Positions 1 through 5,831 of a stretch of 10,831 nucleotides of DNA are shown piece after piece. Where the stretch lies: the NCBI GenBank assembly GCA_023457235.1, contig JAEWMK010000001.1, forward strand, positions 1 to 10,831. Direction: 5' to 3'. This stretch comes from Bacillota bacterium. Lineage in GTDB: Bacteria > Bacillota > Bacilli > Bacillales > Bacillaceae_J. The notes below the pieces were generated by a model, which saw nothing but the letters and a program-made list of their open reading frames with translations, made no database searches and was not told where the DNA came from. The position numbers were made by a program, and so were the translations under genes. Position 1 is the stretch's first letter. Every line of letters starts with the position of its first letter.

Positions 1-644
1 TCCCGAAATTAATGTGGACAAAAAGAATGGAAAATGGCGACGTAATTACAGCACAGCATTGGTTAAAAGGGAGAGAGCTCAAACCAATAGATATGACGGA
101 TAAGGCTGTTGCGATCCTTTTGAGTAAGATTCACTCTTCTAAAGAGCTTTTAAATATGTTGCAAAGAATCGGAAAAAAACAACTCCAGCCATTGCAATTG
201 TTAGAGGACTTAAAACAGACGCTTGAAAAGTCACTTTTTTCCGAAAAAGAAATTTGCAATTCAATTCAATTTTTGGAGCAGAACTTGCCATATATAAATC
301 ATGAAAACTTAGGTGTATGTCATTGTGATGTAAACCATAATAATTGGTTAATGAGTGATGAACAGGAATTGTATTTAATCGATTGGGATGGGGCGATGAT
401 AGCAGATCCAGCACTAGACCTTGGCCCATTACTATATTGGTATATACCTAAAAATAGCTGGAGTGAATGGCTTCATAATTACGGTTTGGAACTGACGGCC
501 AACTTGGAAAGAAGAATGAAATGGTATGTAGTGTACCAAACAATTTCAGCAATTGTCTGGTACAAAAGGCGCAAGGAAGAAAATGAATACAAACAATGGA
601 TAGCCCAATTAGGAAACATGTTTACGACTTTCTCAATTTCCTAG
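1..644 (+). CDS. ytmP: YtmP-like phosphotransferase (APH/choline kinase fold), 5'-truncated by window edge
   Basis: This is the 3' part of a protein of the aminoglycoside-phosphotransferase/choline-kinase superfamily. The frame is open from base 3 (Pro-Lys-Leu before the Met at 12), with no ribosome binding site ahead of that Met, so the true start lies outside the window. About 213 residues remain. From memory YtmP is around 260 aa, so roughly 50 N-terminal residues, including the start of the kinase N-lobe, are missing. The catalytic loop HCDVNHNNW (bases 321-347) holds the H-x-D-x4-N pattern with Asp at 327-329. The metal-binding IDWD follows (Asp codon at 381-383). Key residues are therefore intact and the enzyme is probably functional, but its substrate is not known to me. 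The C-terminus is helical and rich in Trp and Tyr, as in this fold. The gene converges on ytzH with a 14-nt gap and no terminator between them. Confidence 0.8.
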   Translation, partial: PKLMWTKRMENGDVITAQHWLKGRELKPIDMTDKAVAILLSKIHSSKELLNMLQRIGKKQLQPLQLLEDLKQTLEKSLFSEKEICNSIQFLEQNLPYINHENLGVCHCDVNHNNWLMSDEQELYLIDWDGAMIADPALDLGPLLYWYIPKNSWSEWLHNYGLELTANLERRMKWYVVYQTISAIVWYKRRKEENEYKQWIAQLGNMFTTFSIS

Positions 645-658
645 GAAATATTGTAGGT

Positions 659-943
659 TTATGTCAAATTATAACTACTGAGGTCATCAATCCACATTGA
701 GAGTGAATCTTGATGCTGATTAATATGATCATCTATGTTTTTTGAGTTTTGGGCATTTTGACTATAGTTGTAAACATCCATTAAAGTGTTTTTCATTTGT
801 TCATCTACTTGTTGATTACCTATCAAAGATTGAATGAGCCGCTCTAGTTGTTGGCACTCAGACACGGTACCGCAGCAATCAACTTGATGGTTTTTTAATA
901 TATCCTGTAGAATTGTTAACTGGTGTTGTTCATTTAGTGGCAT
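659..943 (-). CDS. ytzH: YtzH-like small protein of unknown function
   Basis: A 94-residue protein starting MPLNEQHQLTILQDILKNHQ. The frame stays open further upstream, but the ATG at 943-941 is preceded by GCGAGGA with a 7-nt gap, so this start is preferred over the longer reading, which would run back to 1135 and overlap trmB. The protein is soluble, Gln/Asn-rich and probably all-helical. It carries a CC pair (residues 23-24) and a third Cys (30), and ends in an acidic Trp-containing helix. I see no signal peptide or membrane segment. Size and position between ytmP and trmB match YtzH of Bacillus, which has no known function. It is read divergently from trmB and convergently with ytmP. A candidate promoter lies at 988-1017 on the same strand. 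Confidence 0.75.
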   Translation of the reverse strand: MPLNEQHQLTILQDILKNHQVDCCGTVSECQQLERLIQSLIGNQQVDEQMKNTLMDVYNYSQNAQNSKNIDDHINQHQDSLSMWIDDLSSYNLT

Positions 944-987
944 CAGTATTCCTCGCTTTCTTTTCTTATCTTGAACTAAATGACAAA

Positions 988-1017
988 ATAATATTCGAAA
1001 CTTAAAGCAGCCTTCAA
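988..1017 (-). promoter_or_regulatory. Candidate sigma-A promoter for ytzH
   Basis: On the minus strand, TTGAAG (1017-1012) and TATTAT (993-988) are separated by 18 nt, matching the -35 and -10 consensus at 4/6 and 5/6. Transcription would start near 980, about 37 nt before the ytzH start codon. The -35 box lies across the 5' arm and loop of the 1004-1042 hairpin, so that DNA has two uses. Prediction only. Confidence 0.4.
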
Positions 1018-1042
1018 ACCACGGCTGCTTTGCTGTTTTTTT
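1004..1042 (+). terminator. Intrinsic terminator-like hairpin upstream of trmB
   Basis: AAAGCAGCC (1004-1012) pairs perfectly with GGCTGCTTT (1023-1031) across a 10-nt loop. GCTG and a run of seven T (1036-1042) follow on the plus strand. The T-run is offset by four bases, so efficiency may be reduced. No plus-strand gene ends directly before it. It most likely stops ytmP read-through, which would be antisense to ytzH, before it enters trmB. It would act as an attenuator only if a trmB promoter lay further upstream. Confidence 0.6.
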
Positions 1043-1046
1043 CATC

Positions 1047-1075
1047 TTTTCATTTTCCTGAAATGGTGTTATGTT
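1047..1075 (+). promoter_or_regulatory. Candidate promoter for trmB
   Basis: TTTTCA (1047-1052) and TATGTT (1070-1075) are separated by 17 nt, each 4/6 to consensus. A TG at 1067-1068 gives an extended -10 (TGnTATGTT), which often compensates for weak hexamers. It lies just downstream of the T-run of the 1004-1042 hairpin, so trmB would be insulated from upstream transcription. Prediction only. Confidence 0.4.
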
Positions 1076-1107
1076 TGAATTTGAATTAAAGGAGGCGCAT
1101 GTATTAA

Positions 1108-1749
1108 ATGAGATTACGAAATAAGCCAGGAGCACATGATAAAATTAATGAACATCCCGAAAGAGTGATTTCCACACCGGCAGATTTCCGTGGAAATTGG
1201 AAAAAGGAAGTATTTAAAAATGAAAATCCAATTCATATAGAAATCGGAATGGGAAAGGGCACTTTCGTAAATGGTATGGCTAAATTACATCCTGACGTGA
1301 ATTTCATCGGGGTTGAAAAATATACAAGTGTTATTGTAAGTGCATTGGAATTAACTTTGGAACAGGACTTGCCTAATGTAAGGTTATTAAATATAGATGC
1401 CAACACTTTACCGGAGATCTTTGAAAAAGGGGAATTAGCACAAATCTATTTGAATTTCTCTGACCCATGGCCGAAAAATCGCCATGAAAAAAGACGTTTA
1501 ACCCATGAATCATTTCTAGCAATGTACGAATCAGTACTTGTTAAAGGTGGAGAAGTTCATTTGAAAACAGACAACCAAGGGTTGTTTGAATATTCATTAG
1601 AAAGTTTTTCAAGATACGGCATGATTGTTAAAAATATTAGTCTTGACCTCCATAAGAGTGAGATTAAAGGGAATGTCATGACGGAGTATGAACAAAAGTT
1701 CTCAAGAAAAGGGAACCGAATCTACCGCTGTGAAGCGCAATATAGATAA
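1108..1749 (+). CDS. trmB: tRNA (guanine-N7-)-methyltransferase TrmB
   Basis: TrmB transfers a methyl group from SAM to N7 of G46 in the tRNA variable loop. The 213 residues equal the length I recall for the B. subtilis protein. The N-terminus MRLRNKPGA is typical of the Firmicute family. SAM-binding motif I is HIEIGMGKG (residues 43-51), with the acidic GVEKY at 68-72. The family hallmark FSDPWPKNRHEKRRL is at 117-131, and TDNQ (154-157) and FSRKGNRIYR (198-207) complete the C-terminal half. No key residue appears missing. The ribosome binding site AAAGGAGG (1088-1095) is strong but lies 12 nt from the start. A closer ATG at 1099 is followed at once by TAT and a TAA stop, so it cannot be the start. 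The gene appears monocistronic and is followed by a large palindromic element. Confidence 0.97.
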   Translation: MRLRNKPGAHDKINEHPERVISTPADFRGNWKKEVFKNENPIHIEIGMGKGTFVNGMAKLHPDVNFIGVEKYTSVIVSALELTLEQDLPNVRLLNIDANTLPEIFEKGELAQIYLNFSDPWPKNRHEKRRLTHESFLAMYESVLVKGGEVHLKTDNQGLFEYSLESFSRYGMIVKNISLDLHKSEIKGNVMTEYEQKFSRKGNRIYRCEAQYR

Positions 1750-1760
1750 GCGGGTATCTT

Positions 1761-1993
1761 ATGAAACGAGCCGAATATCACTCCTTGGGAGCTGATCGGA
1801 CAGATGAAAAATAGCAAAAACTCTAAGCCCCTAAGCTAACCTGAATGAACATCTGGGTGTTTCAGGTAGTGAGACTACATTCGGGTCTTAACGCTTAGGG
1901 ACTTGGTTAGGCGTTTACTTAATATGTAGAGCGCTGTCCGATCAAACTCCAGTCGCAATATCCGACTTATTTCATTTATTCGGCTCGTTTCAT
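1761..1993. repeat. 233-bp palindromic element bounded by perfect 17-bp inverted repeats
   Basis: The outer arms ATGAAACGAGCCGAATA (1761-1777) and TATTCGGCTCGTTTCAT (1977-1993) are perfect inverted repeats. Inside, in nested order, TGATCGGACAG (1793-1803) pairs with CTGTCCGATCA (1934-1944), CCCTAAGC (1829-1836) with GCTTAGGG (1893-1900), and ACCTGAA (1839-1845) with TTCAGGT (1861-1867). No convincing reading frame or target-site duplication is seen. The element starts 11 bp after the trmB stop and ends 19 bp from the ytzB stop, so it fills the space between two convergent genes. It could be a MITE-like non-autonomous element or a structured RNA, and could also act as a bidirectional transcription barrier, although neither side has a T-run. 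I do not recognise the family. Confidence 0.75.
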
Positions 1994-2012
1994 CTCTACA
2001 CTTATTTCAGAT

Positions 2013-2321
2013 TTACAACGGATTAACCTCAATAATCGTACCTGTCATCGCATCAACCAAAAATTCGTATTGTTCCACTTCGTTATTAACCGTTCTCGTA
2101 ATTCCGCCACGATAAATTTTATAAGGTAGGTTATATTTTTTTATATTTTCCGGATTCATATGAATCCAAGACCCATCAATTGGACCATTCTCTTTAAATG
2201 CCTTCTTTGCTAAGCTTAACGCAACATCAGATGAAATTATCTTTTTCTTCGCTGCTTGGCTAATTAACGTTCCCGCAATGATTCCTGTACTAAAGCCGAT
2301 TAATAATTTATTCCACTTCAA
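2013..2321 (-). CDS. ytzB: YtzB-like membrane-anchored PepSY-domain protein
   Basis: A 102-residue protein starting MKWNKLLIGFSTGIIAGTLIS. I chose the TTG at 2321-2319 because GGAGGG lies at the usual 8-nt distance. An in-frame TTG two codons earlier sits almost on the ribosome binding site, and the longer reading (from 2351) would contain the site itself. Residues about 5-22 form one hydrophobic N-terminal segment followed by lysines, so the protein is probably anchored with its body outside the membrane. An uncleaved signal anchor is more likely than a signal peptide. The rest is a single PepSY-like domain: an SSDVALSLAKKAF helix, then strands ending in VEQYEFLVDAMTGTIIEVN, the usual PepSY C-terminal pattern. 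PepSY domains are linked to protease inhibition or regulation, but no target is known here. ytzB converges on trmB and diverges from ytoP, with palindromic elements on both sides. Confidence 0.8.
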   Translation of the reverse strand: MKWNKLLIGFSTGIIAGTLISQAAKKKIISSDVALSLAKKAFKENGPIDGSWIHMNPENIKKYNLPYKIYRGGITRTVNNEVEQYEFLVDAMTGTIIEVNPL

Positions 2322-2349
2322 ATGCAATCCCTCCGTTTCTAATAAAATC

Positions 2350-2540
2350 AAATGCGCCTTGGCGTATTTGCGCCCGGATTTTTTCGAGCTTGCTCGAAAA
2401 ACTACCTTTTAAAATCCGAGGCATCCGCCGGAGGCTTTAACTTTATTCAGCAGGGGTTTGTACCCCCACTGAATTAAAACACTAATTTTCATTCATCTCG
2501 CCACTTATGGAAGTGGGAGACTTCTGCTGAATGAAGTTAA
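2350..2540 (-). repeat. Multi-hairpin palindromic block in the ytzB leader
   Basis: This is a chain of inverted repeats with no reading frame. TTAACTTTATTCAGCAG (2438-2454) matches the complement of CTGCTGAATGAAGTTAA (2524-2540) at 16 of 17 positions and encloses about 100 bp. Within it, TTCAG-c-AGGGG pairs with CCCC-ca-CTGAA (about 2446-2472), and TCTCgCCACTT with AAGTGGGAGA (about 2496-2520). Nearer ytzB, TTTTTCGAGC (2380-2389) pairs with GCTCGAAAAA (2392-2401) inside CGGATTTT/AAAATCCG (2375-2418), and AAATGCGCC (2350-2358) with GGCGTATTT (2361-2369). The arm TTCAGCAG takes part in two alternative pairings. The look is that of a dispersed Bacillus repeat or a remnant of IS200/IS605-type ends, where subterminal hairpins are normal. 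No transposase or TnpB is present. The family is my inference. Confidence 0.65.
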
Positions 2541-2548
2541 TACTTTAT

Positions 2549-2578
2549 AATATAAGTGTAGGAAATGAAAAATTTCAA
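2549..2578 (-). promoter_or_regulatory. Candidate sigma-A promoter for ytzB
   Basis: On the minus strand, TTGAAA (2578-2573) and TATATT (2554-2549) are separated by 18 nt, each 5/6 to consensus. It is among the best-scoring promoters I see here. The predicted start is near 2542, almost exactly at the edge of the 2350-2540 hairpin block. The ytzB mRNA would then carry about 220 nt of structured leader. On the plus strand a TATAAT (2546-2551) overlaps the -10 box, but no good -35 accompanies it. Confidence 0.55.
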
Positions 2579-2598
2579 GTGAATACCATGTTCTTTTT

Positions 2599-2747
2599 GG
2601 ATAGTGTACAATACTAATATTACATAATATTAGAAAGACACGACTTGCCGCCAAAAATGGCGGAAGTCCCACAGGGGGATGACCTAAAGGCCCTCGATGT
2701 CCTTTCTTATACTATCTGCAAATTAGAATATAAATTCTGATAGTATA
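2599..2747 (+). promoter_or_regulatory. Candidate structured leader RNA (riboswitch-like) upstream of ytoP
   Basis: The pairings nest like a folded RNA. GGATAGTGTA (2599-2608) pairs with TATACTATC (2708-2716), with one G-U pair. Inside it, CTAATATTA/TAATATTAG (2614-2633) is a perfect hairpin. AGAAAGACA (2632-2640) pairs with TGTcCTTTCT (2698-2707), with one bulge. GACTTgCCGCCA/TGGCGGAAGTC (2642-2668) has an AAAA loop and one bulged G. AGGG/CCCT (2673-2694) completes the fold. TATACTATC also pairs perfectly with GATAGTATA (2739-2747), around an inner AGAAT/ATTCT hairpin, so two folds exclude each other. The second hairpin is followed by A, not T, so it is not a plus-strand terminator. It ends 18 nt before the ytoP ribosome binding site. 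No known riboswitch core is recognised, and a palindromic mobile repeat is an equal alternative. Confidence 0.45.
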
Positions 2748-2780
2748 AAAAAAATATTTCATTTGAAGGAGTTTTGTGGA

Positions 2781-3854
2781 ATGAATCAAGAAACGCTTCA
2801 GCTTTTTAAAACATTGACGGAACTTCAAGGTGCCCCTGGCTTCGAACATAATGTACGTAAATTTATGAGAACTGAAATTGAAAAATATGCAGACGAAATC
2901 ATCCAAGACAATTTAGGTGGAATTTATGGAGTGAAAAATGGTTCTGACGAAGGACCAAGGGTTTTAGTCGCAGGACATATGGATGAAGTAGGCTTTATGG
3001 TTACCCAAATAACTGACAATGGATTGCTTAGATTTCAGCCATTAGGTGGATGGTGGAGCCAAGTATTGCTTGCACAGCGTGTACAAATAGAAACCGACCA
3101 GGCCCAAGTTGTAGGCGTTATTTCATCTGTTCCTCCTCATCTGCTTGATGAAGAGACAAGAAAAAAACCAATGGATATTAAAAATATGTTGATCGACATC
3201 GGGGCAGACAGTAAGGAAGATGCTGTTCGGATCGGAATCAAACCGGGACAACAAATTGTCCCTATTTGCCCATTTACACCGATGGCAAATGAAAAGAAAA
3301 TATTAGCAAAGGCATGGGATAATCGTTATGGTTGCGGTTTAGCTATTGAACTGCTAAAAGAGACGAAGAACGAAAAGCTGCCCAATAAGCTGTTCGCCGG
3401 AGCCACTGTCCAGGAAGAAGTGGGCTTGCGTGGGGCCCAGGTGGCTGCTAATTTAATACAGCCTGATATTTATTATGCATTAGATGCCAGTCCTGCAAAT
3501 GATGCGTCTGGGGAAAAAGATGTATTTGGGAAGCTTGGTCAAGGTGTATTATTAAGAATTCTTGATCGGACAATGGTTACCCATCGCGGAATCCGAGAAT
3601 TTGTATTGGATACAGCAGAAAGCGCTAAAGTTCCTTATCAATATTTTGTCTCACAGGGTGGAACAGATGCCGGACGTGTCCATACATCTAATAACGGCAT
3701 TCCATCAGCAGTAATAGGTATTTGCTCACGGTATATTCATACATCAGCGTCTATTATCCATGTAGATGATTATGCTGCGGCTAAAGAACTATTAATTAAT
3801 CTTGTGAGAAACACAGATAAAACAACAGTAGATACCATTCTAAAAAAAGCCTAA
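2781..3854 (+). CDS. ytoP: YtoP-like M42 family metallo-aminopeptidase
   Basis: A cytosolic M42 (glutamyl aminopeptidase/PepA-like) dinuclear metalloenzyme that trims N-terminal residues from peptides. The ATG at 2781 is chosen because AAGGAG (2766-2771) lies 9 nt upstream; the open frame from the TTG at 2763 would contain that site. The resulting 357 aa equal the length I recall for B. subtilis YtoP. Metal and catalytic residues are all present: H66 and D68 in AGHMDEVG, D180 in AKAWDNRYG, E212-E213 in QEEVGLRGA (general base and ligand), D235 in ALDASP, and H320 in SRYIHTSAS. The QGGTDAG loop is at 292-298. The N-terminal LQGAPGFE (16-22) is also typical of the family. It is first in an operon with the DUF84 gene 15 nt downstream, behind a structured leader. 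The exact peptide preference is unknown. Confidence 0.95.
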   Translation: MNQETLQLFKTLTELQGAPGFEHNVRKFMRTEIEKYADEIIQDNLGGIYGVKNGSDEGPRVLVAGHMDEVGFMVTQITDNGLLRFQPLGGWWSQVLLAQRVQIETDQAQVVGVISSVPPHLLDEETRKKPMDIKNMLIDIGADSKEDAVRIGIKPGQQIVPICPFTPMANEKKILAKAWDNRYGCGLAIELLKETKNEKLPNKLFAGATVQEEVGLRGAQVAANLIQPDIYYALDASPANDASGEKDVFGKLGQGVLLRILDRTMVTHRGIREFVLDTAESAKVPYQYFVSQGGTDAGRVHTSNNGIPSAVIGICSRYIHTSASIIHVDDYAAAKELLINLVRNTDKTTVDTILKKA

Positions 3855-3869
3855 GGTGATGGAAGATAA

Positions 3870-4391
3870 ATGAAAGTAGCAATAGGTTCAAAGAATAAAA
3901 CCAAAGTTCGTGCCGTTGAAAATGTATTTATATCCGTGATAAATCCGCAAATAGTGGCAATCGATGTTCCTTCCGGTGTATCAGCACAGCCTTTTTCCGA
4001 CGAAGAGACAATGAAGGGCGCAAAAAATCGGGCATACCGAGCTTTAGTTGAAACAGATAGTGATATTGGGATCGGACTTGAAGGAGGGGTAATGGAGACT
4101 GGTGAAGGATTACTCCTCTGTAATTGGGGGGCCCTTAAGCTAAAGGATGGTTCTGAATTCTTTGCAGGCGGGGCCAGAATCCTTTTACCCGAAGAAATTT
4201 CTGAAGGTTTAAGAAAAGGTTTCGAGCTGTCCCATGTGATGGATGAATACACTTCTAAGCACGATGTTCGCTCAAATGAGGGTGCCATTGGCATCTTTAC
4301 CAATAGCCTTATCCAGCGAGAAGAGATGTTCACTCATATTGTAAAATTATTGTTCGGTCAATACTTATATTCTTTACAAAAGGAAAGTTAA
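3870..4391 (+). CDS. DUF84/YjjX-like inosine/xanthosine triphosphatase (UPF0244 family)
   Basis: A 173-residue protein of the DUF84 (YjjX, UPF0244) family, related in fold to the ITPase/HAM1 enzymes. Members hydrolyse non-canonical purine triphosphates (ITP, XTP) and so clean the nucleotide pool. Visible signatures are the N-terminal phosphate-binding GSKNKTKVRAVE (6-17), VSAQPFSDEETMKGAKNRA (37-55, with the acidic metal-binding DEET), GIGLEGGV (67-74) and RSNEGAIGIFTNSLI (134-148), which matches the family's N-x-GAxGxLTxxxI block. The start at 3870 follows AAGGTGATGG. Its gaps are 15 nt from ytoP and 13 nt to the lipoprotein gene, so it belongs to the same operon. Activity on a specific nucleotide is inferred from the family. 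I do not assign a B. subtilis symbol. Confidence 0.85.
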   Translation: MKVAIGSKNKTKVRAVENVFISVINPQIVAIDVPSGVSAQPFSDEETMKGAKNRAYRALVETDSDIGIGLEGGVMETGEGLLLCNWGALKLKDGSEFFAGGARILLPEEISEGLRKGFELSHVMDEYTSKHDVRSNEGAIGIFTNSLIQREEMFTHIVKLLFGQYLYSLQKES

Positions 4392-4404
4392 AGGGGTTCA
4401 TGAA

Positions 4405-5019
4405 ATGAAAGTTTACAGTAAATTAGCGGCAATAATGATTATAAGTTTTGGTTTGCTAGTAGGTTGCAGTGGTTCAAAGGATGAAGCTATCAGTCAAGCA
4501 AAACAGGTAGCTGAGTCAACATTTAATGAGCCAGCCGAAAAGCCTACGGAAACAACGAAAGGGTTTAGTTATTATTTGCCAGAGGGATTTAAAGTGAAGG
4601 ATGAATTTGAAAATAATGTTATCCTATCAAAAGGGAACCAGGAATATATATTATTTGTAAATTCGCATGAGCCTCTTAATAGCGATGTTGTTTTTAATGA
4701 AATTAGGGGTGCGAAGGATGAACAAGGGATAGAAACATTTAAAGGCGAAGACAGATTTGGCTACATAAGTATATCCCCTGGCGTGGACAAAAAGTACGAA
4801 TTAATAGTTGGAATCGGCGGTGTCAAAACGACAACAATGACAACAACTAATGATATGGTAGAAAATGCGAAAAATATGATGATCATAACTAATTCCGTGG
4901 AGTATGGTCAAGAGGGAAATGAAGAAAAAGTAGAAAATAAAGAGAATTCAAAAGAAGAACAATTGGATTTGGGTAAAGTAAAAGAAGGGGATCAAAAAAA
5001 GAATGAAAATGACAAATAA
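4405..5019 (+). CDS. Small lipoprotein of unknown function
   Basis: A 204-residue exported lipoprotein. The N-terminus has lysines at 2 and 6, a hydrophobic core (residues 7-19) and the lipobox LVGC with the acylated Cys at 21. The mature protein should therefore be tethered to the outer face of the membrane. Residues about 50-160 form a mixed alpha/beta domain that I do not recognise (FSYYLPEGFKVKDEFENNVI is its start). The last 35 or so residues are a Glu/Lys/Asn-rich, probably disordered tail. Start and ribosome binding site are clear (AAAGGGG at 4390-4396; an ATG at 4400 stops after two codons). Its 3' end overlaps ytpQ by 17 nt, which suggests translational coupling. No function can be assigned. 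Confidence 0.85.
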   Translation: MKVYSKLAAIMIISFGLLVGCSGSKDEAISQAKQVAESTFNEPAEKPTETTKGFSYYLPEGFKVKDEFENNVILSKGNQEYILFVNSHEPLNSDVVFNEIRGAKDEQGIETFKGEDRFGYISISPGVDKKYELIVGIGGVKTTTMTTTNDMVENAKNMMIITNSVEYGQEGNEEKVENKENSKEEQLDLGKVKEGDQKKNENDK

Positions 5020-5803
5020 AAAGATGAAAGATCTTTTAATGGAACGACTAATGCGGAGCAACTGGACTATCGAGTATGACCATAAAAATGAACAGCTTCG
5101 AATTGAGGATACTGAATCGAAAAAAGGTGTTACCGTTTCAGTACCAACGGTTGTTTCTAAGTGGGAAGACCGAAAAGAACGGGCGATTGATGAAATAGTC
5201 TATTATGTTGAAGAAGCATTAAAAGCGATGTCGGATAAACAAAACTTATCTGGAAAAGAAAAAAATATTTTTCCGGTTATCCGTTCGACTTCTTTTCCGA
5301 TAGAAACTAAAGACGGCAAAAAGTTGATTTTTGAAGAACATACTGCCGAAACAAGAATTTATTATGCACTAGATTTAGGTTCATCTTATCGCTTGATCGA
5401 TTTATCTTTTGCGGAGCAGGAAGGATGGAAGGAAGATCAAATTAAACAGGTTGCCCGCTTTAATGTAAGGTCATTGGACAGCAATTATAAAAAAGACACC
5501 GCTCAAGGCAATCTATTTTATTTTATTAATTCGAATGATGGATATGATGCCAGCCGCATTTTAAATGACTCTCTATTAGAAAAAATGTCTTCTATTATAG
5601 AAGGAACAATGACTGTGGCCATTCCACATCAGGATGTTTTAATATTTGGTGATATTAGAAATGACAATGGCTATAATATACTAGGCCAAATGGCGATGCA
5701 TTTTTTTGCTGAAGGACGTGTACCAATTACTGCTCTTCCATTCTTATATGAAAATAAAGAGCTTGAGCCAATTTTTATTTTGGCTCAAAATAAAAAAGAG
5801 TAA
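5003..5803 (+). CDS. ytpQ: YtpQ, DUF1444/UPF0354 family protein
   Basis: A 266-residue cytosolic protein of the DUF1444 (UPF0354) family, which has no established biochemical role. Conserved stretches I recall from B. subtilis YtpQ are present: EAIDEIVYYVEEA-like (here RAIDEIVYYVEEA, 62-74), PVIRSTSFP (91-99), HTAETRIYYALDLG (113-126), FNVRSL (153-158), NDGYDASRILN (179-189) and the C-terminal VPITALPFLYENKELEPIFILA. The start MKMTNKK at 5003 is preferred over the ATG at 5009 because AAGGGG (4985-4990) is closer to it. At 12 nt the spacing is still long, and the gene overlaps the end of the lipoprotein gene. ytpR, expected next, is absent; sftA starts 28 nt after the stop. Confidence 0.9.
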   Translation: MKMTNKKMKDLLMERLMRSNWTIEYDHKNEQLRIEDTESKKGVTVSVPTVVSKWEDRKERAIDEIVYYVEEALKAMSDKQNLSGKEKNIFPVIRSTSFPIETKDGKKLIFEEHTAETRIYYALDLGSSYRLIDLSFAEQEGWKEDQIKQVARFNVRSLDSNYKKDTAQGNLFYFINSNDGYDASRILNDSLLEKMSSIIEGTMTVAIPHQDVLIFGDIRNDNGYNILGQMAMHFFAEGRVPITALPFLYENKELEPIFILAQNKKE

Positions 5804-5831
5804 CATTAAGGCTTTAGAAAGAGTGATAGGA

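Noticed and set aside
944..1135. N-terminal extension of ytzH back to 1135
   Set aside because: It would overlap the trmB start and the hairpin, while a good ribosome binding site serves the ATG at 943.
2350..2540. CRISPR array or tRNA in the ytzB-ytoP gap
   Set aside because: The repeats are inverted and unequal, with no regular repeat-spacer spacing, and no cloverleaf with a T-loop motif could be found.
2739..2760. Hairpin before the A-run upstream of ytoP as a terminator
   Set aside because: The run following the stem is A on the plus strand, and on the minus strand the T-run precedes the stem, so it fits neither orientation.
2712..2906. Minus-strand open frame over the start of ytoP
   Set aside because: It is antisense to a conserved gene, low in complexity and lacks a ribosome binding site.
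3851..4333. 160-codon minus-strand open frame opposite the DUF84 gene
   Set aside because: It is a Ser/Pro-rich shadow of the real coding strand, which carries all the family motifs.
5706..5831. Upstream extension of sftA overlapping ytpQ
   Set aside because: The extra 42 residues do not look like an SftA N-terminus; the ATG at 5832 has a ribosome binding site and gives the typical NWFKRLFG start.
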